NCBI RefSeq assembly: GCF_007830515.1
Contig: NZ_VLKT01000051.1
Location: forward strand, 1-50,073
Origin: Mesorhizobium tianshanense
Lineage (GTDB): Bacteria; Pseudomonadota; Alphaproteobacteria; Rhizobiales; Rhizobiaceae
Direction of reading: 5' to 3'
DNA: 50,073 nt
Under the pieces are notes generated by a model. The model saw nothing but the letters and a program-made list of their open reading frames with translations. It had not been told where the DNA came from and searched no databases. This document shows, one piece after another, positions 43,568 to 50,073 of the stretch. Position numbers and translations under genes: made by a program. The first letter of the stretch is position 1. Every line of letters begins with the position of its first letter.

Positions 43568-44626
43568 ATGCCAGCTACCTCGAGTTCAGTCGGTTCCGGA
43601 GCCGCCGGCGCGGCGACCTTTGCCGACTCCGACAGCCGGAAGTACCGGTATTTCGACCCGAAGGGCCAGCGCGCCACGCACTACGAAGACATGACGGTCG
43701 ACGTACAGCCTGACCCGGAGCGTTACCTGATCCAGGACTGGATCATCTCCTTTGCCGACGGCAAGGGCGCTTATGTCAAGCAGAACACCGCCGCGCAGAG
43801 CTCCAACTGGCATGCCTTCCGCGCCCCCGATCAGGAGTGGGAACGCACGCACTACCAGCGCCAGTCGAAAATCGAGACGATGGTGCAGAGCGTCATCAAC
43901 AATGCCCGCAAGTCGGGGGCGCCGAAGACCTTCGACAAGGCCTGGGTCAAGATCCTGCAGACGCAGCTCGGCGCCTGGAAACACGCCGAATTCGGGCTCG
44001 GCACCTCGCTGATGCAGGCGCAGCGTTACGGCTACACCCAGATGATCAACAACGCGACGCTGACCAACTCGTCCTACAAGCTGCGGCTTGCCCAGGACAT
44101 CACGCTCTACCTTGCCGAAATCGGCATGGACTTGCCCGGCTGGGACGACGAACTTGGCAAGAAGGCATGGCTCGAGGACACGAACTGGCAAGGTACCCGC
44201 GAAGCGGTCGAGACCATCATGGGCGCGACCGACTATCTCGAACAGTATTTTGCCATCAACATCATCTTCGAGCCGCTGGTTGGAGAAGTATTCCGCTCAG
44301 GTTTCCTGATGCAGATCGCCGCCGCCAATCATGACTTCATCACGCCTGCAGTAATCTCGGCCGCCGAAGCCGACTATGAGCGCAACCTCGCCAACACGAT
44401 CGACCTCATGTACTTGCTCGCCAACGACGAGAAACACGGCGTGGCGAACAAGAAGCTTTTCCAGGGCTGGGTCAAGAAGCACAGCGCGCTCGCCGACAAG
44501 GCAGCCATCGGCCTTCAGCCGATCTGGTCGATGCCGCATTCCAAGCCGGTAGCGTTCGCGGATGTCCGCGCCAAATCCGAAGAACGGATTGGCCAGATAC
44601 TCGGCGAACTCGGCCTCAAGCGCTGA
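43568..44626 (+). CDS. mimC: Monooxygenase hydroxylase beta subunit, MimC/PrmC-type (352 aa)
   Basis: The non-catalytic subunit that pairs with MimA in the (alpha beta) hydroxylase. It has the ferritin-like helical fold of the alpha subunit, with landmarks such as LIQDWIISFADGKGAYVKQN, AEFGLGTSLMQAQRYGYTQM and YLEQYFAINIIFEPLVGEVF. The iron ligands are not conserved, as expected for beta subunits. The ATG at 43568 has AGGGAG 8 nt upstream; an in-frame GTG at 43559 is less likely. It is followed by mimD 17 bp later. Confidence 0.93.
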   Translation: MPATSSSVGSGAAGAATFADSDSRKYRYFDPKGQRATHYEDMTVDVQPDPERYLIQDWIISFADGKGAYVKQNTAAQSSNWHAFRAPDQEWERTHYQRQSKIETMVQSVINNARKSGAPKTFDKAWVKILQTQLGAWKHAEFGLGTSLMQAQRYGYTQMINNATLTNSSYKLRLAQDITLYLAEIGMDLPGWDDELGKKAWLEDTNWQGTREAVETIMGATDYLEQYFAINIIFEPLVGEVFRSGFLMQIAAANHDFITPAVISAAEADYERNLANTIDLMYLLANDEKHGVANKKLFQGWVKKHSALADKAAIGLQPIWSMPHSKPVAFADVRAKSEERIGQILGELGLKR

Positions 44627-44643
44627 CAAAGGGAGAAATCGTC

Positions 44644-45015
44644 ATGTCAACTGCAGCACGCGACGCATCGCAATCCAACATCTTCAGGTCGATGAAGGAC
44701 ATCACCTTCGAACAGACGATTTCGCATCAGTGCGGCGTCACCATGAACGACTCGGTGGAAGCCAGGGCCATTGCTGAATTCATGGGCCAGAAGCCGGGGG
44801 TGACCATCACCTACCAGCCGGCACTGATCCGTATCGACGGTGACGGCAAGCTGATCTTCAAGATGGACGCGATCGGTGAATATCTCGGCCGCGAGATTTC
44901 GGCCGAGACCTTCGAGGTCAACACCTCCACCCACTACGGCCGCATGGTTCGCGTCGACGACAACACCGTGATCCTGTTCGGCAACATGGACGAGATGTTC
45001 GAATACATCGAATAG
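44644..45015 (+). CDS. mimD: Monooxygenase coupling/effector protein, MimD/PrmD-type (MmoB/DmpM family, 123 aa)
   Basis: A small cofactor-free protein that docks on the hydroxylase and couples NADH use to substrate oxidation. Family features are VTMNDSVEARAIAEFMGQKP, PGVTITYQPALIRIDGDGKL and the C-terminal NMDEMFEYIE. Length is normal. The start has AAAGGGAGAAATC upstream. A perfect GC-rich hairpin (45031-45054) follows and separates the four enzyme genes from the accessory genes. Confidence 0.94.
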   Translation: MSTAARDASQSNIFRSMKDITFEQTISHQCGVTMNDSVEARAIAEFMGQKPGVTITYQPALIRIDGDGKLIFKMDAIGEYLGREISAETFEVNTSTHYGRMVRVDDNTVILFGNMDEMFEYIE

Positions 45016-45030
45016 ACGCCAAAAAATCAG

Positions 45031-45054
45031 GCGCGCCGCCTGGTTGCGGCGCGC
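45031..45054 (+). promoter_or_regulatory. Intercistronic hairpin after mimD
   Basis: A perfect 9-bp stem GCGCGCCGC / GCGGCGCGC with a 6-nt loop lies between the core monooxygenase genes and the accessory genes. Without a U-tract it may protect the upstream message or partly attenuate transcription. Confidence 0.6.
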
Positions 45055-45087
45055 AGCCCGATCAACGCAATCAGTGCTGAGGGAACC

Positions 45088-46110
45088 ATGTTTATCACAC
45101 CGGAAGGCAAGGAAATCTTCGTGGTCGACGGCCACACCCATTTCTGGGACGGCAGCCCCGAGAACCAGAAGAATATCCATGGCAAGCAGTTCATCGAGTG
45201 CTTCTACGCCTATCACACGGGGCTGAGCCCCAAGGAACAGCTGTGGGAGAAGAGCAAGTTCGAAAAGTACAGCGCCGACGATCTCTATCGCGACCTGTTC
45301 GTCAATGGCCCTGATGATGTGGCGATCGTGCAGTCGACCTATCTCAAGGATTTCTACAAAAACGGCTTCAACACGATCGAGCGCAATGCCGAGGTGGCCA
45401 AGCGCTATCCGGAGCGTTTCATCGTCAACGGCGCCTTCGATCCGCGCGACGGTGAGAAGGCGCTCGAGTACATCCACTTCCTCAAGGAGACCTACGACGT
45501 CAAGGGCGTGAAGATGTACACGGCCGAATGGAACGGCGCTTCCAAGGGCTGGAAGCTCACCGACCCCGATGCCTACAAATGCTTCGAACTCTGCGACAAG
45601 CTCGGCATCAGGAATATCCACGTCCACAAGGGGCCGACCATCATCCCGCTCAGCAAGGACGCCTTCGACGTGCATGACGTCGACCATGCAGCGACCGATT
45701 TCCAGAACCTCAACTGGATTGTCGAGCATTGCGGCCTGCCGCGCCTCGACGATTTCTGCTGGATCGCGACGCAGGAGACCAACGTCTATGGCGGGCTGGC
45801 GGTGGCGCTGCCGTTCATCCATTCGCGCCCGCGCTATTTCGGCGAGGTCATCGCCGAACTGCTGTTCTGGATCGGGCCGGAGAAAATCCTGTTCGGTTCC
45901 GACTACGCGATCTGGACGCCGCGCTGGCTGGTCGAGAAGTTCTGGGCCTACCAGATTCCCGAGGATATCGCGGCAGAACGCGGCGTGCAGCTGACCGACG
46001 AGATCAAGGAGAAGATCCTCGGCCTCAATGCCGCGCGTCTCTACAACATCGACATCGAAGCCAAGAAGGCGGCGCTCGCCAGTTCGCCCTTCAGCATCGC
46101 GGCGGAGTAG
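45088..46110 (+). CDS. Amidohydrolase family protein of the monooxygenase operon (340 aa)
   Basis: An ACMSD/amidohydrolase-2 type TIM-barrel protein. Metal-ligand motifs are present: VDGHTHFWDG (HxH), NIHVHKGP, WIVEHCGLPRL and LFGSDYAIW with the catalytic Asp. It is therefore probably an active metalloenzyme. A homologue lies at the same place in mycobacterial mim operons (after the coupling protein), where its exact role is unclear; hydrolysis or decarboxylation of a product, or help in metal-centre maturation, are possible. The ATG is preceded by GAGGGAACC. The stop is 5 bp before the DUF59 gene. Confidence 0.85.
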   Translation: MFITPEGKEIFVVDGHTHFWDGSPENQKNIHGKQFIECFYAYHTGLSPKEQLWEKSKFEKYSADDLYRDLFVNGPDDVAIVQSTYLKDFYKNGFNTIERNAEVAKRYPERFIVNGAFDPRDGEKALEYIHFLKETYDVKGVKMYTAEWNGASKGWKLTDPDAYKCFELCDKLGIRNIHVHKGPTIIPLSKDAFDVHDVDHAATDFQNLNWIVEHCGLPRLDDFCWIATQETNVYGGLAVALPFIHSRPRYFGEVIAELLFWIGPEKILFGSDYAIWTPRWLVEKFWAYQIPEDIAAERGVQLTDEIKEKILGLNAARLYNIDIEAKKAALASSPFSIAAE

Positions 46111-46115
46111 GAGCC

Positions 46116-46913
46116 ATGGCAACCGCCAGCGTTTCCGGCAGCCGCGAGAACGAACTCTGGCGGCGCCTTGGTGAAGTCAACGACCCGGAACTCGACGAAC
46201 CGATTACCGAGATGGGCTTCGTCGAGCGGGCCGAGATGGCGAGCAATGGCAGTGTGGACATCGACTTCCGCCTGCCGACCTACTGGTGCTCGCCCAACTT
46301 CGCTTTCCTTATGCTGGACGGCGTCCGCAAGGCGCTCGACCAGCTCTCATGGTCGCCGGCCTATCGCGTCAAGCTGCACGACCATATGTTCGCCGAAGAG
46401 GTCAATCGCGGCATGGAGGCCGGCAAGACTTTCGTCGACATATTCGCCGAGCTTGCCGAGGATCAGGATCTCGGCGCTTTGCGCGAAACCTTCAGGCTGA
46501 AGGCATTCAAGCGGCGCCAGGAGGCCGTGCTGCGCGGCTTCCGGCAGCACGGCCTGACCGACCGGGAAATCCTCGGCATGGACCTGCCGGCATACGACGT
46601 CGCGCGGTTCGAAACGGGCGAAGCGGCCAACCAGAAGCCGAGGTACCGGGCGGCTCTGCTTGAGCGCTTTCCCGACCGCAGGGCGGATGCCCCTGTCTTC
46701 GTGACATGGGAAGGGCAGCGCATACCAACCGGCGCGCTCAGCGCACATCTCGCCGAGTTGCGCAGTGTGCGTATCAACATGGAGTTCAACGGCGCGCTTT
46801 GTCGTGGGCTCAAACAGACCAGATACAAGGAACTGGGTGTGGTCGACGGCGAACCGACGCTGGTCGATTTCATCATGGATCGCGTGCCGCCAAGAGCCGC
46901 GCCAACCGTCTGA
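46116..46913 (+). CDS. DUF59/MIP18-type iron-sulfur or metal-centre assembly protein (265 aa)
   Basis: The N-terminal 100 or so residues look like a DUF59 (MIP18/SufT/PaaD-like) domain: LWRRLGEVNDPELDEPITEM, GFVERAEMASNGSVDIDFRL and PTYWCSPNFAF with the conserved Cys. The next 165 residues, with RLKAFKRRQEAVLRGFRQHG and SVRINMEFNGALCRGLKQTR, are unfamiliar. DUF59 proteins help to assemble Fe-S clusters, so this protein may mature the di-iron hydroxylase or the 2Fe-2S reductase. A homologue occupies the same position in mim operons. The ATG at 46116 has AGGAG 3 nt upstream. Confidence 0.8.
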   Translation: MATASVSGSRENELWRRLGEVNDPELDEPITEMGFVERAEMASNGSVDIDFRLPTYWCSPNFAFLMLDGVRKALDQLSWSPAYRVKLHDHMFAEEVNRGMEAGKTFVDIFAELAEDQDLGALRETFRLKAFKRRQEAVLRGFRQHGLTDREILGMDLPAYDVARFETGEAANQKPRYRAALLERFPDRRADAPVFVTWEGQRIPTGALSAHLAELRSVRINMEFNGALCRGLKQTRYKELGVVDGEPTLVDFIMDRVPPRAAPTV

Positions 46914-46931
46914 AGCAGAGCTGACAGCAAC

Positions 46932-46979
46932 GGCCTCCCTCGCACGAGGCCCCTAACCAACAACCCGCCCGTAAGGCGG
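46932..46979 (+). promoter_or_regulatory. Two small hairpins upstream of the groEL-like gene
   Basis: GGCCTC / GAGGCC (46932-46951) and CCGCC / GGCGG (46965-46979) lie between the DUF59 and GroEL-like genes; the second ends 3 nt before the AGGAGG of the chaperonin. They may set the level of the chaperonin message. Confidence 0.35.
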
Positions 46980-46990
46980 AAGGAGGAATC

Positions 46991-48622
46991 ATGCCCAAGA
47001 TAATGCTCCACAATTCCGACGCGCGTCGTGCTCTTGCTCGCGGCGTCTTTCGGTTGGCCGCCGCCGTCGAGCCGACGCTCGGCCCCAAAGGCATGAACGC
47101 CATGATCGACCGGCCAATCGGCACCCCGATGGTGACCCGCGACGGCGTCAGCATCGCTTCCGAGATCGAGTTGCACGACCGTTTCGAGAACATGGGCGCG
47201 CAGGTCGTGCGCGAAGTGTCGATGCAGACCAACGAGGTCGCCGGCGACGGCACCACGACTGCCATCGTGCTCGCGAACGCGCTCATCCAGGGCGGCATCG
47301 AAGCCAATGAGCGCGGCGCGAAATCCGTTGATTTGTGCAAGGGTATCGACCTTGCCGTGACGGCGGTGGTGGCGGCGCTCAAGGCTTCGGCCAAGCCGGC
47401 CAAGGGCAACGGCATTCTCGCTTCGGTCGCCAACATCGCGGCGACCGATGCCAAGCTTGGCGCGCTGGTGGCGGAAGCCCATCAGCGGGTAGGGGCCGAA
47501 GGCGTCATCACCACCGACTTCAGTGTGACCACCCAGACCACGCTTGATGTGGTCGAGGGCATGTCCTTCGAACGCGGCTATCTCTCGCACCATATGGTCA
47601 CCGATCAGGAGAAGATGGAGGCGGTTCTCGAACGACCCTACATCCTGATGACCGATCTCAAGATCAAGGAGCCCGAGGCGCTGGATGCGGCTCGCCGCAT
47701 TGCCGACGAGGATGGTCGGCCGCTGCTGATCGTGTCGGAGGAAATGTCGCCGGAAGTGGTGGTGACGCTGCTCGGCAAGCAGGGGCCTGGAAAATACCTC
47801 GTCGTCCATCCGCCCGAATACGGCCATTGGCGCAAGGCGATGATGGAGGATCTGGCGATCATCACCGGCGGCAAGGTGATCGCCCGCGATCTCGGGGGCC
47901 GGCTGGAGGACATCACCGCCGACGATCTTGGAACGGCTGACCGGGTGAAGACCAGTTCGTCCTACACCTCGATCATTCGCGGCGGCGGCGACCATGCGGC
48001 AATCGCATCGCGCCGCGCCCAGGTGCAGCGGCAGTATGAAGCCTCGCCGCCGAACATCGATCAGGACAAGTTGCGCGAACGCCTGGCCAAGCTTTCTGGC
48101 GGCACCGCGATACTCTATGCCGGCGGTGTCACGCCGGTCGAGCAGAAGCGAACCATACAGCTCATCGAGGATTCGCTGAATGCGGTGCGCGCCGCTTCAG
48201 AAGAGGGCGTGGTCGCCGGCGGCGGCTCCGCACTCGCCCAGATCGCACCGCTGCTCGACAAGGTGGCGGCGGGCGTCGAGGGAGATGTCGCAGAAGGCGT
48301 GCGCCTGGTGCGGTCGGTGCTGTCGAGGCCGCTCTGGCGTATCGCCGCCAATGCCGGCGCCGATCCTGAAGCAGTCGTGGCGGAAGTCACGCGCATCAAT
48401 GGCGGCTACGGCTACAACGCATCTGCCGGCAGCTACCAGAACATGTTCGAGGCTGGGATCATCGATCCGGTCCGCGTCACCTATACGGCACTCGCCAACG
48501 CCGCTTCGGTGGCAACGCTGATCCTGACCACCGAAACGCTGATTGGCCATCTCGCCGAGGACGAGGACCCGACGGCCGGACCGGCGCGCGGCGGCGGCTC
48601 TGAAAAGCTCGGCCGCGCCTGA
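46991..48622 (+). CDS. mimG: Divergent GroEL-type chaperonin of the monooxygenase operon, MimG-like (543 aa)
   Basis: A 60-kDa chaperonin paralogue. ATP-site motifs are intact: TLGPKGMNAM (30-39), D51 in TRDGVSI, and GDGTTTA at 85-91. The C-terminal part includes VVAGGGSALAQ and NASAGSYQNMFEAGIIDPVR. It diverges strongly from house-keeping GroEL at the N-terminus (MPKIMLHNSDARRALARG) and lacks the GGM-rich tail, ending GGGSEKLGRA. No groES gene accompanies it. In mycobacteria the equivalent gene (mimG) is needed to fold the hydroxylase MimA, and the same role is likely here. The start follows AGGAGG. Confidence 0.92.
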   Translation: MPKIMLHNSDARRALARGVFRLAAAVEPTLGPKGMNAMIDRPIGTPMVTRDGVSIASEIELHDRFENMGAQVVREVSMQTNEVAGDGTTTAIVLANALIQGGIEANERGAKSVDLCKGIDLAVTAVVAALKASAKPAKGNGILASVANIAATDAKLGALVAEAHQRVGAEGVITTDFSVTTQTTLDVVEGMSFERGYLSHHMVTDQEKMEAVLERPYILMTDLKIKEPEALDAARRIADEDGRPLLIVSEEMSPEVVVTLLGKQGPGKYLVVHPPEYGHWRKAMMEDLAIITGGKVIARDLGGRLEDITADDLGTADRVKTSSSYTSIIRGGGDHAAIASRRAQVQRQYEASPPNIDQDKLRERLAKLSGGTAILYAGGVTPVEQKRTIQLIEDSLNAVRAASEEGVVAGGGSALAQIAPLLDKVAAGVEGDVAEGVRLVRSVLSRPLWRIAANAGADPEAVVAEVTRINGGYGYNASAGSYQNMFEAGIIDPVRVTYTALANAASVATLILTTETLIGHLAEDEDPTAGPARGGGSEKLGRA

Positions 48623-48657
48623 AATTTGAACAATCTCGACGTTGAAAGGATACGACG

Positions 48658-49701
48658 ATGAAAGCTGCCAGACTTTACGAATACGACCCGCGCATGAACG
48701 TCCAGCTCAAGATCGAGGAAGTCGCGGCGCCGACGATCACGGCCCCCGACGAGGTAATCGTGCGGGTCGGTGCCGCCGGCCTCTGCCGCACCGACCTGCA
48801 CATCATCGAGGGGGTTTGGAAGCCGACCATGGATCCGGAAGGTACGCTCCTGCCTTACATCATGGGCCACGAGAATGCGGGTTGGGTGGAGGAGGTCGGC
48901 AGCGGCGTCAGATCGGTCAAACGCGGCGACGCCGTGATCTGTCATCCCTTCCGCTCATGCGGTATCTGCCTCAACTGCCGACACGGCGAGGATATGTACT
49001 GCGACAACGGCCAGTTTCCCGGGCTTGGCATGAATGGCGGCTTCGCCGAATATTTCATCACCAGCGAGCGCTCGCTGATCAAGCTGAATGCCAATGTCAC
49101 CCCAATCGAAGTGGCGCCGCTGGCCGACGCCGGCATCACTGCCTACCGCGCCGCCAAGCGGGCGGCGAAGCTCTTGAGGCCAGGGAGTTACTGCGTCCTA
49201 CTCGGCATAGGCGGGCTCGGCCATATCGCGCTGCAGTCCCTGCATGCGATTTCGGGCTGCCGTATCATCGCCGTCGATCGCGAGCCGGCGGCGCGGCTGC
49301 TCGCCAAGGATCTCGGCGCCGACTTCGTCCTCGATGGCGGGCCGAATGTCGTCGAGGAGGTCAGCCAGATCACCGGCGGCGGCGCCCATGTGGTCATCGA
49401 TTTCGTCGGCGAACTCGGTGTCGAGAACATCTGCTGGAAGATGGTGCGCAAGGGCGGCCAACTGTTCGTCGTCGGCTATGGCGGCACCGTCACCGTGCCG
49501 ACCGCTCATCTGGTCATCGAGGAGATCAACATCGGCGGCAGCCTGGTCGGCAATTTCACCGAACTTGTCGAACTGATGGAGCTGAACGCCGACGGCAAGG
49601 TGAAGATGCACTACACCGAATACAATCTCGCCAACATCAATACCGCGCTCGACGACTTCAAGAACCGGCGGTTCACCGGCCGTGGCGTCATCGTACCATA
49701 A
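48658..49701 (+). CDS. Zinc-dependent NAD(P)-dependent alcohol dehydrogenase (347 aa)
   Basis: A medium-chain dehydrogenase. Catalytic zinc ligands are C42-type in AAGLCRTDLHI and GHENAGWVEEVG. The structural zinc is bound by the four cysteines in CGICLNCRHGEDMYC. The coenzyme loop is GIGGLGHIALQSL, followed by the acidic IIAVDRE that suggests NAD. In this operon it would oxidise the alcohol formed by the monooxygenase, for example 2-propanol to acetone. The ATG has AAAGGA upstream. It is the last gene before the operon terminator (49755). Confidence 0.93.
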   Translation: MKAARLYEYDPRMNVQLKIEEVAAPTITAPDEVIVRVGAAGLCRTDLHIIEGVWKPTMDPEGTLLPYIMGHENAGWVEEVGSGVRSVKRGDAVICHPFRSCGICLNCRHGEDMYCDNGQFPGLGMNGGFAEYFITSERSLIKLNANVTPIEVAPLADAGITAYRAAKRAAKLLRPGSYCVLLGIGGLGHIALQSLHAISGCRIIAVDREPAARLLAKDLGADFVLDGGPNVVEEVSQITGGGAHVVIDFVGELGVENICWKMVRKGGQLFVVGYGGTVTVPTAHLVIEEINIGGSLVGNFTELVELMELNADGKVKMHYTEYNLANINTALDDFKNRRFTGRGVIVP

Positions 49702-49754
49702 AATTGCCCTGACCCGCTGCGGGCGAGCTCGCGCCGAACGCCAGAATTCCTCCC

Positions 49755-49784
49755 ACCCATGGCGCAAATGCCATGGGTTTCGTT
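49755..49784 (+). terminator. Rho-independent terminator of the monooxygenase operon
   Basis: A perfect 9-bp stem ACCCATGGC / GCCATGGGT with a 6-nt loop (49755-49778) is followed by TTTCGTT. It lies 53 nt after the alcohol dehydrogenase stop. The group II intron begins directly downstream, and its insertion may have replaced part of the U-run. Confidence 0.75.
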
Positions 49785-49786
49785 GT

Positions 49787-50073
49787 GTGTGCCGAGCATG
49801 ATCGACAGCTTGGAGGTGTAAGTCCTCTACCCAGCCTGATGGCGGCGAAGGGTTAGCGAAGCGCAAGGGCGTCGTCGCAAGGCGGGGTCTGAAGGAAGCG
49901 TGGAGCAAACCCGCGACCCGATGGACAAGAACCGGATACGAGGCCTACCCGGCCGGACGAGCGGGCACATGACCGCGAAGTCCATGGTCATCAAGGACCG
50001 GGGTGGTAAATCCGGCGGGTGTGCGGGGAAGGCGGTCGATCTTACCTCGGGAGATCTGTGCCGTGTCCGGAAT
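49787..50073 (+). mobile_element. 5' end of a group II intron (partial, runs off the right edge)
   Basis: From about 49785-49787 the sequence starts with GTGTG and continues with the typical 5' domain I pattern of bacterial group II introns (GCCGAGCATGATCGACAGC, then TTGGAGGTGTAAGTCCTC and CTACCCAGCCTGATGGCGGC). The next 200 nt are structured and non-coding, with stem-forming segments such as GCAAGGGCGTCGTCGCAAGG. No reverse transcriptase ORF is reached before the window ends. Insertion immediately after the terminator hairpin (49755-49778) and its T-run is a target choice known for some bacterial group II introns, class C in particular; the class cannot be settled from this fragment. Confidence 0.8.

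Overview
The window looks like an accessory or island-like stretch of an alphaproteobacterial genome of the Rhizobiales, most like Mesorhizobium or a near relative. The evidence is the high GC content, a phasin, many TRAP and ABC uptake systems each with its own catabolic genes and IclR regulator, a PrsD/PrsE-type secretion operon with a glycanase, and several toxin-antitoxin loci and mobile-element scars. No rRNA, tRNA or CRISPR array was recognised.

Layout. 1-5145: tail of an IS1380-type transposase, a phasin, a CYTH/CHAD protein, a truncated IS5-type transposase and a GT4 glycosyltransferase. 5421-13479: a catabolic module with a fused TRAP transporter, two SDR dehydrogenases, an IclR regulator, a 29-codon thiolase stump, an acyl-CoA synthetase and a double PPC/DUF296 protein. 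13597-14409: a TacAT-type (GNAT/DUF1778) toxin-antitoxin pair. 14646-19404, minus strand: a complete Liv-type ABC importer whose livG overlaps a 27-codon upstream ORF. 19851-20789: an MNT nucleotidyltransferase with a probably truncated HEPN partner. 21091-30394: a second catabolic module with a dipeptide-type ABC importer, a metallo-amidohydrolase, a RidA protein, a SelA/DgaE-like PLP enzyme and an IclR regulator. 30661-35213: a secreted GH16 glycanase with RTX-type repeats and its type I secretion ABC protein and adaptor. 35495-35915: a decayed XRE-ImmA pair. 36084-37771: an intact AbiE (type IV) toxin-antitoxin operon preceded by two matching inverted repeats.

38023-49701: the most distinctive part. 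On the plus strand, a consensus sigma-54 promoter precedes a soluble di-iron monooxygenase operon of the mimABCD/prmABCD type (hydroxylase alpha, reductase, hydroxylase beta, coupling protein). It continues with an amidohydrolase, a DUF59 protein, a divergent GroEL and a zinc alcohol dehydrogenase. Relatives oxidise propane, acetone or phenol; the dehydrogenase would take the alcohol product onward and the GroEL would fold the hydroxylase. Divergent from it on the minus strand is a compact operon of four genes: two unknown proteins, a WD40 propeller and a 57-residue protein. I cannot assign it to a known system, and it is the best candidate here for something undescribed. The monooxygenase operon ends in a hairpin terminator, and the 5' end of a group II intron begins directly after it and runs out of the window.

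Recurring themes are tight translational coupling (many ATGA/TGATG overlaps) and strong hairpins placed just after the genes whose products are needed in excess (solute-binding proteins, hydroxylase alpha subunit, coupling protein). Functional calls rest on motifs read by eye; no database search was run.
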